Source of the DNA: an uncultured Collinsella sp.
Lineage (GTDB): Bacteria > Actinomycetota > Coriobacteriia > Coriobacteriales > Coriobacteriaceae
Direction of reading: 5' to 3'
NCBI GenBank assembly: GCA_902491395.1
Contig: CABUHO010000010.1
Span: 1 to 64,000 of the forward strand
Length of the DNA: 64,000 nt
In this document: positions 24,127-32,386 of the stretch, one piece after another
How positions within the stretch are numbered: the stretch's first letter is position 1
How the letters are laid out: the number at the start of each line of letters is the position of its first letter
Program-made: the position numbers and the translations under genes
Notes under the pieces: model-generated
Told to the model about the DNA's origin: nothing
Seen by the model: the letters and a program-made list of their open reading frames with translations, nothing else
The model's database searches: none

Positions 24127-24714
24127 TTGAGCCTTAAGGTTTATCGCGGGCGTACGCTTGCCCGCAGTCAGGCGCTGCAGCTGCTGTTCCAGGCCGAGGC
24201 CACGGACAGCCCGCTCGAGCGCGTCCTCGAGGGCGATTTCCTGATCTCGAAGGGTCCCCTCGACCCCTATGCGCTGGAGCTGTGCCGCGGTGCCTACGAG
24301 CATATCGATCGCATCGACTGTGCCCTGCGCGCCGTCGCCAAGAACTGGGATCTTATGCGCATGCCCGGCGCCGACCGCAATCTGTTGCGTATCGCCGTCT
24401 ACGAGATGCGCTTCCTTACCGACGAAGAGGTCTCGGACGCTATCGTGATCAACGAGGCCGTCGAACTTGCCAAGGCCTATGGCACCGACCAGTCCGCGTC
24501 GTTCGTCAACGGCGTGCTGGGCAAGATCGCTCGCAGCGAGGAGCTGCCGGGCGAGGACCTGTACCAGGAGCTGCTGGCCGAGGATCGCGCTCGCGAGGAG
24601 GCACAGGCTGCCGAGGCTGCCGCAAAGGTTGCGATTGCCCAGGCTGAGGCTGGCGTACTTGCCGAGGATGCGGACGCTGCTGAGGCCGTCGAGGCCGACT
24701 CCGTCGAGGAGTAG
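24127..24714 (+). CDS. nusB: Transcription antitermination factor NusB
   Basis: A 195-residue all-helical RNA-binding protein that pairs with S10 in antitermination of rRNA operons. The core (1-145) contains ARSQALQLLFQ and the IVINEAVELAKAYG helix typical of NusB. A C-terminal Ala/Glu-rich extension of about 45 residues is not part of the domain and is acidic. TTG start with AAGGAG in the end of the preceding gene. Followed by xseB after two bases. Confidence 0.92.
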   Translation: MSLKVYRGRTLARSQALQLLFQAEATDSPLERVLEGDFLISKGPLDPYALELCRGAYEHIDRIDCALRAVAKNWDLMRMPGADRNLLRIAVYEMRFLTDEEVSDAIVINEAVELAKAYGTDQSASFVNGVLGKIARSEELPGEDLYQELLAEDRAREEAQAAEAAAKVAIAQAEAGVLAEDADAAEAVEADSVEE

Positions 24715-24716
24715 CC

Positions 24717-24956
24717 ATGCCAGAGGGTTCCGTCCGCAACTTTGACGAGATCTCGGACCGTCTGGATCAGATCATCGCTACCGTTCGCTCCAAGGATACG
24801 TCCCTGGAGCGTTCGCTCGATCTGTTTGACGAAGCGATTGAGCTGGGTTCCCGCGCGGTCGATATGGTCGACAAGTTTGAGTTGACGCCGCGTGAGGCCG
24901 ATAAGCTCGAGCAGGAATACGATGAGGATGCGGCAAACGAATCCCAGGATAGCTAG
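24717..24956 (+). CDS. xseB: Exodeoxyribonuclease VII small subunit
   Basis: A 79-residue helical protein with the XseB pattern (DQIIATVRSKDTSLERSLDLFDEAIEL). The small subunits pack on the long helices of XseA to form exonuclease VII, which degrades single-stranded DNA. The large subunit gene is not next to it and is not in the window. The position between nusB and tlyA matches many Gram-positive genomes in which xseA would normally precede it. Confidence 0.9.
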   Translation: MPEGSVRNFDEISDRLDQIIATVRSKDTSLERSLDLFDEAIELGSRAVDMVDKFELTPREADKLEQEYDEDAANESQDS

Positions 24957-24982
24957 GCCGCATCTCCGGATACGAATGGTTG

Positions 24983-25795
24983 ATGGCATTCATGAAACGC
25001 GTGCGTCTCGATGACGAACTGATTTCACAGGGCATCTGCGCCGATCGCGCGGATGCCCTTCGCACTCTTATGGCCGGCTTGGTCTCGAGTGGCGGCGAGC
25101 GCTTGACTTCGCCGGGCCTAAAGGTGACGCCGGGCCTACCGCTGCACGTGAAGGGGCGCATTCCGTACGTTGGACGCGGCGGCCTTAAGCTCGAGGGTGC
25201 GCTCGATGCGTTTTGTATCGATCCCACGGGCCTTGCCTGCCTGGACGTAGGCTGCTCTACCGGCGGCTTTACCGATTGCCTGCTCAAGCGCGGAGCTGCG
25301 ACCGTTGTTTCGGTGGACGTGGGTCGCGCCCAGTTCGATTGGTCGTTGCGTCAGGACGATCGCGTGACGCTGCATGAGCGTACAAACGTGACGCAGCTGC
25401 CTGAGCTTGGCTATGCCGGTGCCATCGACCTGGCTGTATGTGATGTCTCGTTTACCAGCATCGCGAATATCATCGACGCCGTGCTGGCGTGCCTGAAGCC
25501 TTCGGGTTCGTTCTGCACGCTCGTAAAGCCCCAGTTTGAGGCGCCGGCTGCGCTGGTGGGCGACGGCGGTATCGTGACCGACCCCGCCGTCCGCCGCGAT
25601 ACGCTCGTGGCGACGATTGAGCTTTTTGCCGCCAAGGGCCTGTTCCCGCTTGACGTGTGCGTGTCGCCCATCCATGGCGCTAAGGGCAACGTTGAGTTTT
25701 TCCTGTACGGCACAAGGTTTGCCTCCGGCGACTGCACCGACGATGAGCTGCAATCCCAGGTTTCGGTTTTGAGCGAGAAAGCTGCAACGCTATGA
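24983..25795 (+). CDS. tlyA: TlyA family rRNA 2'-O-methyltransferase
   Basis: A 270-residue S-adenosylmethionine-dependent methyltransferase that in mycobacteria modifies 16S C1409 and 23S C1920. It has an S4 RNA-binding domain (about 4-65) and a Rossmann domain with the SAM motif CLDVGCSTGGFTDCLLKRGA. The conserved Lys, Asp and Glu of the 2'-O-methyltransferase tetrad are in YVGRGGLKLEGAL, CDVSF and GNVEFF. ATG at 24983 or 24992; neither has a strong ribosome binding site. The stop overlaps nadK by four bases. Confidence 0.9.
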   Translation: MAFMKRVRLDDELISQGICADRADALRTLMAGLVSSGGERLTSPGLKVTPGLPLHVKGRIPYVGRGGLKLEGALDAFCIDPTGLACLDVGCSTGGFTDCLLKRGAATVVSVDVGRAQFDWSLRQDDRVTLHERTNVTQLPELGYAGAIDLAVCDVSFTSIANIIDAVLACLKPSGSFCTLVKPQFEAPAALVGDGGIVTDPAVRRDTLVATIELFAAKGLFPLDVCVSPIHGAKGNVEFFLYGTRFASGDCTDDELQSQVSVLSEKAATL

Positions 25796-26652
25796 AGGTC
25801 TTTCTGGTTCCCAATTACTACAAGCAAGAGGCGGTCGAGAGCGGCCTGATGCTCGAGCTTTGGCTTTCGCGCCAGGGCTACGAGGTCGCATGGGCTGCCG
25901 ACCAGCGCTCCAAGATCCAAAGCGCGCCCGATGTTGACGATGCCGACCTGGTCATTACGCTCGGCGGCGACGGTACGCTGCTGCGCGCGGCTCGTATCCT
26001 CAACTACCGCGAGATTCCCATTTTGGGTCTTTCCTATGGTCATTTGGGCTTTTTGACGGCCGCGAGTCCCGAGGAGCGCGACATTTTGCAGGTTGTGAGC
26101 GATGCTCTGTCCGGCGAGCTCCACGTGAGCCGCCGCGCCACCATCGCCGCCGATATCGTTTCGGTGCGCGAAGACGGCACGAAGGATGTCGTGCGCACGT
26201 TTGCCCTCAACGACATGGCACTTACGCGCGGCCCCCTTTCCGATATGGTTGAGTTTGACATTACGGTGTCCGGCCATCATATCGATCGCCTGCGCGGTGA
26301 CGGTGTCGTCGTGTCGACGGCGACTGGCTCTACGGGTTACGCGCTCAGTGCCGGTGGCCCCATCGTGAGTCCTGACTATACGGGCATGGTCTGTGTGCCC
26401 ATCGCCCCGCATACCATTCAGGCTCGCGCTTTTTTGACCTCGCCGAGTGATGTCGTCGAGATCTTTATGTCCGATGATCGCCCGAGCGTGCCGGCGATTG
26501 CCATCGACGGACAGTTTATTACTTGCGATGGTACGGTCGAGAGCGTGGCCGTGCGTCGCGGTCCCGGCGATGTGTTGCTTCTGGATTACGGCCCCGAGAG
26601 CTTCTATAACTCGGTGAGCCGTGTGTTCTACGGAGTGCGTCATGATCGATGA
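25792..26652 (+). CDS. nadK: NAD kinase
   Basis: A 286-residue enzyme that phosphorylates NAD to NADP. The GGDGT motif (LGGDGTLLRAAR, about 60-70), the NE/D segment and the glycine-rich STGSTGYALSAGGPIV are all present. Its start lies within the tlyA end and its own end overlaps recN by eleven bases, so tlyA-nadK-recN are translated as a coupled block, as in many Gram-positives. Confidence 0.95.
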   Translation: MKVFLVPNYYKQEAVESGLMLELWLSRQGYEVAWAADQRSKIQSAPDVDDADLVITLGGDGTLLRAARILNYREIPILGLSYGHLGFLTAASPEERDILQVVSDALSGELHVSRRATIAADIVSVREDGTKDVVRTFALNDMALTRGPLSDMVEFDITVSGHHIDRLRGDGVVVSTATGSTGYALSAGGPIVSPDYTGMVCVPIAPHTIQARAFLTSPSDVVEIFMSDDRPSVPAIAIDGQFITCDGTVESVAVRRGPGDVLLLDYGPESFYNSVSRVFYGVRHDR

Positions 26653-28270
26653 GCTGCAGGTTTCTAACATTGCACTCATTCGTGAGGCGACGCTGGTGCC
26701 GAGTTCCGGCCTGACTGTCCTGACCGGCGAGACCGGTGCCGGCAAGACCGCGCTGCTCTCGGCGCTCAAGCTCATATTGGGCGAGCGCGCGGATTCGTCG
26801 ACCGTGCGCGAGGGCGAGGCGCTGGCGAGCGTCGAGGCGCGCCTATTCGATGGCCCGCACGACACTGAGGGGTTCACCGTACAGCGCAGCCTTTCTGCCG
26901 AGGGCCGCAGTCGCGTAAAAATTGACGGCCGTATCGCCAGCGTGCGTGAGCTTTCGGAGCGCGTCGGCGTGATGATGGATCTTTGCGGTCAGCACGAGCA
27001 CCAGCGCTTGCTAGATCCAGCACATCATGTTGCCATGGTCGATGCCTGGGCTGGGCGCGCAGCGCTTGAGGCGCTCGAGAAGTATCGCGCCTGTTTTAAG
27101 GCTTCGCGTGACGCCGCCAAGGAGCTTCGCCGTGTGGAGGAAGCCTCGCGTGCGCAGGGGAGCCGTGTCGAGGAGGCTCGCTTTGCCCTCGAGCGCATCG
27201 GCGAGGTCGACCCCAAGCCGGGCGAGTATGAGGAACTCGAGGAACTGCTGCCGCGCTCCGAACATGCCGAGGTACTGGTTGCCACAGCTAACGATGCCCA
27301 TGCATCGCTTGCCGCCGAAGGGGGAGCGCTCGATGCCGTGAACAGCGCCGTGGCAGAGCTTTCCCGTATGGCTACCGTCGATCGCAAACTGGGCGACATT
27401 GCCGATGCGCTTACGGATGCCTGCATCTCCCTTGAGGATAGCGCGAACGAGCTTCGTGCCTATCGCGATGGCGTCGCCTTCGACCCGCGCGAGCTCGCTC
27501 GCATGCGTGAGCGGTATTCCGACCTCAAGGGCCTGTTGCGCCAGTGGGGTCCCACCATGGACGATGTTTTTGCCATGCGCGATCGCTCGCAAGAGCTGCT
27601 GTCCCTGGTCGATGATGGCGATGAGCAGATCAAAAAGGCGCGTGAGGCACTCGGGAGCGCCGAGCGCGAGCTGTTCGCTGCCGCCAAGGCGCTTAAGCGC
27701 GCTCGCAATACGGCGGCCCCGCGCTTCTGCCACGAGGTTGGTCGTCAGATGGCACGCTTGGAGATGGGCGGCGCCGAGCTCGTTTGGGAGTCGCGTGATC
27801 TTCCGCGCGCCGAGTGGACGCCGGCGGGTCCTTCGAGCTACGAGCTTTTGTATCGCAGCGGTGCTGGCTTGACGCCGCGACCCCTGCGCCGCATTGCGTC
27901 GGGCGGCGAGCTCAGCCGCGTTATGCTGGCGAGCAAGGTGGTCTTGGGTAATGCGGACGGTGTCGATACGCTGGTGTTTGACGAGGTCGATGCCGGTGTC
28001 GGCGGCTCCACGGCTCGTGCTCTTGCTGGTGTGCTGGCCGATCTTGCCGCTACGCATCAAGTGATTGTCGTAACCCACTTGGCGCAAGTCGCCGTCATGG
28101 CCGACAAGCATTATGTTGTCAGCAAGGAGCCGGGCGATGTTCCCCAGACGCATTTGGACGAGGTAACCGGCGAAGCGCGTACCGCCGAAATCGCCCGAAT
28201 GTTGAGCGGCGATCAGTCGGAGGCAAGCTTGGCCCACGCAAAGCAGATGCTTGAAGAAGCTCGAGGCTAG
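26642..28270 (+). CDS. recN: DNA repair protein RecN
   Basis: A 542-residue SMC-like ATPase that acts early in double-strand break repair. Walker A is GETGAGKTALL (about 31-41), a coiled-coil arm spans roughly 150-360, the ABC signature is SGGELSRVMLA, and Walker B is VFDEVDAGVGG. The ATG at 26642 lies inside the nadK end. It is the last gene of the efp-recN run and is followed by a strong hairpin before the convergent rpiR gene. Confidence 0.95.
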   Translation: MIDELQVSNIALIREATLVPSSGLTVLTGETGAGKTALLSALKLILGERADSSTVREGEALASVEARLFDGPHDTEGFTVQRSLSAEGRSRVKIDGRIASVRELSERVGVMMDLCGQHEHQRLLDPAHHVAMVDAWAGRAALEALEKYRACFKASRDAAKELRRVEEASRAQGSRVEEARFALERIGEVDPKPGEYEELEELLPRSEHAEVLVATANDAHASLAAEGGALDAVNSAVAELSRMATVDRKLGDIADALTDACISLEDSANELRAYRDGVAFDPRELARMRERYSDLKGLLRQWGPTMDDVFAMRDRSQELLSLVDDGDEQIKKAREALGSAERELFAAAKALKRARNTAAPRFCHEVGRQMARLEMGGAELVWESRDLPRAEWTPAGPSSYELLYRSGAGLTPRPLRRIASGGELSRVMLASKVVLGNADGVDTLVFDEVDAGVGGSTARALAGVLADLAATHQVIVVTHLAQVAVMADKHYVVSKEPGDVPQTHLDEVTGEARTAEIARMLSGDQSEASLAHAKQMLEEARG

Positions 28271-28288
28271 GTCGTATCAGCGGTGTTG

Positions 28289-28320
28289 GTGGGACAAAAG
28301 AGACTGAAATTTTGTCCCAC
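28289..28320. terminator. GTGGGACAAAA palindrome between recN and the RpiR gene
   Basis: An 11-bp perfect stem (28289-28299 with 28310-28320) with A and T tracts, giving a usable terminator for both convergent genes. The head GGGACAAA recurs at 45781-45802 and in each arm of 50894-50995. Confidence 0.75.
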
Positions 28321-28328
28321 TTCGCGTT

Positions 28329-29186
28329 TTACTCTACGACTTTATCCGGTTGGATGAGCTCCTCGTAGTAGCTGATATGTTCGCGAGCGTCTTCAATCTC
28401 GGGCAGCAGGAAGTTGTAGATAACTTCGATGATCATCGTGGCGCTGATCTTGGAGAACGCAAAGTCACCCGTCGTCAGCAGCGCCTCGTGGTTGACGGTA
28501 TTAAAAGTGTAGTCTGCCAGACGCGCAAGTGGAGACTTGCTGTCGCTGCTGATGACGACTACGGTGGCACCGCAGTCGCGAGCCGCTTTTGCCATGCGAT
28601 TCAGTCTGCGCGATTTGCCGGAGTTTGAGATGAGCACGATGACGTCACCCGGGCGCAACGTGAGTGCAAAGCCGATTGATGTCTCGCTAATGGTGCTCGC
28701 CATGCAGCGCAGGCCCAGCTGCGAAAACTTAAATGTCGCATCGAGCGCGACTGCGTTCGTATTGCCCACAGCCGCAAACTCAATAACCCCTGCATGCTTA
28801 AGGGCATGTACAACAGCCGCCAGCGTATCGTGGTCGATCCCGTCGATGGTCGCATTAAGCTCGCTCACCTTGGCAGCCAGGATGTTCTTGAGGCTCTGCT
28901 CCATATTGTCGAGTGAGACCTCGTCAGTCAGGCCCTCGTTGCGCTGGCTTTCCAAATCCCTCGCCAGCGAAAACTGAAAGCTGCGGAAGCTGCCAAAGCC
29001 AAGCTTGCGGCAGAAGCGCGAAACGGTCGCCTCGGACGTGGCGGCGGCGCGCGAGAGCTGAGCCGCCGTGAGGCGTGGCGCCTCGGACTGGTGCTCCAAT
29101 ATATAGTCGACAATGCGCTGCTCTGACTCGCTGTATCCCTGATGGGTACTAATGAGGGAAAGTGCGCTCTTGCTACTATCGGTCAT
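28329..29186 (-). CDS. RpiR family transcriptional regulator (HTH-SIS)
   Basis: A 285-residue sugar-phosphate-responsive regulator. The N-terminal helix-turn-helix is at about 18-75 (LTAAQLSRAAATSEATVSRF), and a SIS domain for phosphosugar binding covers about 125-260 (VLISNSGKSRRLNRMAKAA). The ATG at 29186 has CAGGAG six bases upstream. It is divergent from the fructose PTS gene across a 272-base region holding palindromes, so it most likely controls that operon; fructose 1-phosphate or 6-phosphate would be reasonable effectors. This link is inference from position. Confidence 0.88.
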   Translation of the reverse strand: MTDSSKSALSLISTHQGYSESEQRIVDYILEHQSEAPRLTAAQLSRAAATSEATVSRFCRKLGFGSFRSFQFSLARDLESQRNEGLTDEVSLDNMEQSLKNILAAKVSELNATIDGIDHDTLAAVVHALKHAGVIEFAAVGNTNAVALDATFKFSQLGLRCMASTISETSIGFALTLRPGDVIVLISNSGKSRRLNRMAKAARDCGATVVVISSDSKSPLARLADYTFNTVNHEALLTTGDFAFSKISATMIIEVIYNFLLPEIEDAREHISYYEELIQPDKVVE

Positions 29187-29288
29187 GGATGGCTCCTGGT
29201 TGGCATGATAATCGGACTCGTTTTGTAATGTCATAGTATAGGGGGATTTTCAATTACAAGATACACCTTGCCGTTTCAGGTGTTGATG

Positions 29289-29331
29289 GTAAACTTTCAC
29301 CTACCGTTTACGGTTATGAAAGAACCTTTCA
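29289..29331. promoter_or_regulatory. Candidate operators in the rpiR-fruA divergent region
   Basis: Two inverted repeats are seen: GTAAAC/GTTTAC at 29289-29294 and 29306-29311 (11-base gap), and TGAAAG-AAC-CTTTCA at 29317-29331. A TATACT on the minus strand (29240-29235) may be the -10 of the regulator gene. These are the best candidates for binding by the RpiR protein. Confidence 0.4.
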
Positions 29332-29458
29332 CCGGAGAATTGCGCCTTGTCTCTTCTCACGCGGACGGTAGGTTGGTATCTTTCAGTTGTGGAAAAGCGC
29401 GCAAGGACGCGCGTGTAGGGGAGCGCCTGCGGGCGCAAAACTTAAAAAGGAGGGACAC

Positions 29459-31462
29459 ATGGCTAAGTTTGACATCATCGCCGCCACCGGTTGCCCGACC
29501 GGCATTGCGCACACCTTCATGGCGAAGGAGGCGCTGGAGAAGGCAGCTGCCGAGCGAGGTCTGACCATTAAGGTCGAGACCCATGGCCAGGTCGGTGTCG
29601 AGAACGAGCTCACCAAGAGCGAGATCGCCGGTGCCAAGGCCGTCGTCGTCGCAGCCGATAAGGATGTCCAGGCTGAGCGTTTCGCCGGTAAGCCCATGGT
29701 TTCCGTCGGCGTTTCCAAGGCCCTGTCCGTCGAGGCCGCCGGAAAGCTGATTGACCGCGCGCTCGCCGCCAAGGGCGACGATACGGTTACCGCTGCCGCC
29801 GATGTCGAGGACGAGGTCGAGGAGAAGGAGTCCATCGGCCACGTTATCTACAAGCACCTCATGAACGGCGTCAGCCACATGCTGGTCTTCGTCGTTGCCG
29901 GTGGTGTTCTGACCGCCGTTTCGTTCCTGTGGGGCATCACGTCCTTCGATTCGACGGCTGCCGACTACAACACCTTCGCCGCTATGCTCAAGATCATCGG
30001 CGGCATCGCCATGAACCTCATGGTTCCCGTGCTTTCTGCCTACATCGCCGAGTCCATCGGTAAGCGCCCGGCGCTCGTCCCTGGTTTTGTCGCCGGTATG
30101 ATCGCCATTCAGGGCCTGCCTGTTAACGCCGAGACCGGCATGATCGACGCCGGTGGCGCCGGCGTGGGCTTCGGCTTCCTGGGCGGCATCGTCGGCGGCT
30201 TCCTCGCTGGCTATGTCATCCTGCTGCTCGAGAAGGTATTTGCCGGTCTGCCCAAGAACCTGGACGGCCTCAAGGCTATCTTCCTGTACCCGCTGTTCTC
30301 GACGGCTATCGTCGGCCTGGTCATGCTCGGCATTTCCGGCCCCATGGCTGCCATCAACACCGCCATGATGGACTTCCTCAAGGGCCTGTCCGCCTCTGGC
30401 GCCGTTGTCCTGGGTCTTGCCATCGGCTGCATGTGCGCCTTTGACATGGGTGGCCCGGTCAACAAGGCTGCTTACGTCACCGGTACTGCTATGCTCACCG
30501 AGGCACTGGCTGCTGGCGTTGGCACCGATACCTACAACTTCGGCACCAACTTCATGGCTGCCGTCTCCGCTGCTTGCATCGTTCCGCCGCTGATCACAAC
30601 CTTCGCCGTCGTCGTCGGCAAGAAGTACTTCAGCCAGGAGGATCACGACGCCGGTATCGTCAACCTCATTCTTGGTTGCACTCACATCACCGAGGGCGCC
30701 ATTCCGTTCATGACCAAGAACATCTGGCCGGTCATGCCCATCATGATGCTCGGTTCCTCTATCGCTTCGATCCTGACCATTATGTTCAACGTTCACGATC
30801 CGGCGCCTCACGGTGGCTTCCTGGTCCTGCCCGTTGTCGAGAACGGTCCGCTGTGGGTCCTCGCGATCCTCATCGGCGCTGTGGTCGGTGGCATCCTGTT
30901 CGTAGCCTTCAAGAAGTACGACTTCGAGAAGAACCAGAAGGCCGCTCCTGCAGCCAAGCCGGTTGAGGCTCCCAAGGCCGCTGCCGTCGAGGCCTCCAAG
31001 GCCGAGGCTGCCGACTTCGTGAAGGTTGAGAACGTCTTTGTCGCCGAGGACTTCGCTTCTCGTGACGAGGCTCTGAGCTTCGTTTCCAACCAGGCTGTCA
31101 AGGCCGGTACTGCCAGCGACGCCGACGCCGTGATGAACGCCTTCCTGGCCCGCGAGGCCGAGGGCACCACGGGCATGATGGAGGGCTTCGCCATCCCGCA
31201 TGCCAAGTCCGACGCCATTACCGAGGCTGCCGTCATCGTCGTTAAGGACGAGTCCGGCGTGACCGGTTGGGATACCATGGACGGCGCTCCCGTCAACGTG
31301 GCCATCGCTCTGCTCATCCCTGGTGCACAGGCTGGCACCACGCACCTCAAGATCCTGTCCAAGGTCGCCGAGGCGCTCATGGACGAGGACTTCCGTGGCA
31401 CCGTCAAGGGTTCCACCGACGCCGCCGAGATCGCCAAGACGATCAACGCCCGCCTGGTCTAA
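29459..31462 (+). CDS. fruA: PTS fructose transporter subunit EIIBCA
   Basis: A 667-residue fused permease that imports fructose and releases it as fructose 1-phosphate. The domain order is EIIB (1-100, phosphocysteine Cys12 in IAATGCPTGIAHTF), EIIC (about 125-485, eight or more membrane segments with GGPVNKAAY and ITEGAIPF), an Ala/Lys-rich linker, then EIIA (about 515-667, phosphohistidine about 581 in GFAIPHAKSD). This B-C-A order differs from the A-B-C order of Bacillus FruA. A strong AAAGGAGG precedes the ATG. HPr, EI and two kinases follow on the same strand, giving a near-complete fructose route. Confidence 0.93.
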   Translation: MAKFDIIAATGCPTGIAHTFMAKEALEKAAAERGLTIKVETHGQVGVENELTKSEIAGAKAVVVAADKDVQAERFAGKPMVSVGVSKALSVEAAGKLIDRALAAKGDDTVTAAADVEDEVEEKESIGHVIYKHLMNGVSHMLVFVVAGGVLTAVSFLWGITSFDSTAADYNTFAAMLKIIGGIAMNLMVPVLSAYIAESIGKRPALVPGFVAGMIAIQGLPVNAETGMIDAGGAGVGFGFLGGIVGGFLAGYVILLLEKVFAGLPKNLDGLKAIFLYPLFSTAIVGLVMLGISGPMAAINTAMMDFLKGLSASGAVVLGLAIGCMCAFDMGGPVNKAAYVTGTAMLTEALAAGVGTDTYNFGTNFMAAVSAACIVPPLITTFAVVVGKKYFSQEDHDAGIVNLILGCTHITEGAIPFMTKNIWPVMPIMMLGSSIASILTIMFNVHDPAPHGGFLVLPVVENGPLWVLAILIGAVVGGILFVAFKKYDFEKNQKAAPAAKPVEAPKAAAVEASKAEAADFVKVENVFVAEDFASRDEALSFVSNQAVKAGTASDADAVMNAFLAREAEGTTGMMEGFAIPHAKSDAITEAAVIVVKDESGVTGWDTMDGAPVNVAIALLIPGAQAGTTHLKILSKVAEALMDEDFRGTVKGSTDAAEIAKTINARLV

Positions 31463-31497
31463 TTCCACAGTACGCGAATAACATCGCCCCCTGTAAC

Positions 31498-31533
31498 AAA
31501 GGCGAGGACTCCCCACGAGCCCTCGCCTTTTTT
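31498..31533 (+). terminator. Terminator of fruA
   Basis: AAAGGCGAGG (31498-31507) pairs with CCTCGCCTTT (31521-31530), followed by TTT. It separates fruA from ptsH. Confidence 0.8.
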
Positions 31534-31537
31534 CATT

Positions 31538-31628
31538 CCCCTTCTTCTAACTTGCGGTGAAATAAGGACTGTTTAAATGTTTCAACCCTAAAATCAGTCC
31601 ATATTTCACCGCAACTTAGAAGAAGGGG
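31538..31628. repeat. Palindromic element with 34-bp arms (TTGCGGTGAAATA family)
   Basis: Arms 31538-31571 and 31595-31628 match over 34 bases with two mismatches around a 23-base loop. The inner part of the arms, TTGCGGTGAAATA plus GGACTG, is shared with the element at 40326-40392, which has a loop of the same length. Within the 527-base gene-free gap between fruA and ptsH. Confidence 0.85.
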
Positions 31629-31722
31629 ATAGCGCGGCCCGTCTATCGGATCGTCCGTGCGGACAAATATTCAGCCAGAATTCCGTTCGCACGATATTTC
31701 TTGGACCAACCGAGTTCCCGCA

Positions 31723-31851
31723 GCTCACCTGCCGGGCGGGGCGGTTAAGTTTGTCGCGAGTTCCGCACGCAAAGGAAAGCACTTAATGTGCTTTCCGTCT
31801 TGCGCAGGACTGTAGAGCAGCAAACTTAACCGCCCCGCCCGGCAGGCGAGC
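31723..31851. repeat. Composite palindromic element, 69-nt core with 30-bp arms (copy 1)
   Basis: Outer arms 31723-31752 and 31822-31851 (30 bp, one mismatch) enclose a 69-base core (31753-31821). The core has its own hairpin GGAAAGCAC/GTGCTTTCC at 31774-31796. The core matches the core at 47511-47579 (reverse strand) over most of its length, while the outer arms of the two elements share nothing. No open frame is present. Confidence 0.85.
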
Positions 31852-31989
31852 GGACAGGAAGGACATCCGTCCAACAATTCGTGCGAAACACAATGAAAAA
31901 CCGTTTGATGTGAGTTAATATAAACAACGTCGTGAATCTGACTCCTGCCACATGCATGACAGGGGTTAAACACAAAAAAGGAGTCAATT

Positions 31990-32253
31990 ATGGTTTCTGA
32001 GAAGGCTACCCTCGTTAATCCTCAGGGTCTGCACATGCGTCCGGCTGGTCTGTTTGCCTCCACCATGGGCAAGTACGCCTGTGACGTGACGGTCGTCACC
32101 CCCGAGAAGGAGGTCAACGGCAAGTCCCCGATGGCCCTCATGGCTGCTGGTATCCCCTGCGGCACCGAGGTCGAGGTCAAGTGCGACGGCGCCGACGAGG
32201 CCGAGGCTCTGGCTGCTGCCATCGAGCTCATCAAGAGCGGTCTTGGCGAGTAG
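31990..32253 (+). CDS. ptsH: Phosphocarrier protein HPr
   Basis: An 87-residue phosphocarrier that passes phosphate from EI to EII domains. The active His15 lies in GLHMRPAG and the regulatory Ser46 in NGKSPMALM, both at canonical positions; Ser46 implies control by an HPr kinase encoded elsewhere. AAAGGAG precedes the ATG. A TAATAT at 31916-31921 is a possible -10. A hairpin with a T-run separates it from ptsI, suggesting more HPr than EI is made. Confidence 0.96.
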   Translation: MVSEKATLVNPQGLHMRPAGLFASTMGKYACDVTVVTPEKEVNGKSPMALMAAGIPCGTEVEVKCDGADEAEALAAAIELIKSGLGE

Positions 32254-32298
32254 AACTCAAACGGGTCGCATGTTGAACAACTAAGTTCATATTTGGGG

Positions 32299-32334
32299 GC
32301 GCAGTGACCTGTCTTAAGGTAGCTGCGCTCTTTT
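32299..32334 (+). terminator. Terminator or attenuator between ptsH and ptsI
   Basis: GCGCAG...ACCT (299-310) pairs with AGGT...CTGCGC (317-328), followed by TCTTTT. Since ptsI follows 50 bases later with no obvious promoter, partial read-through is likely. Confidence 0.6.
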
Positions 32335-32386
32335 GTCATGGATATGGCAAAACGCTTTATCACATGACACGGAGAGAGGAATGGGA

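Noticed and set aside
31538..31851. CRISPR array
   Set aside because: The repeats are inverted pairs, not direct repeats with regular spacers, and no cas gene is present.
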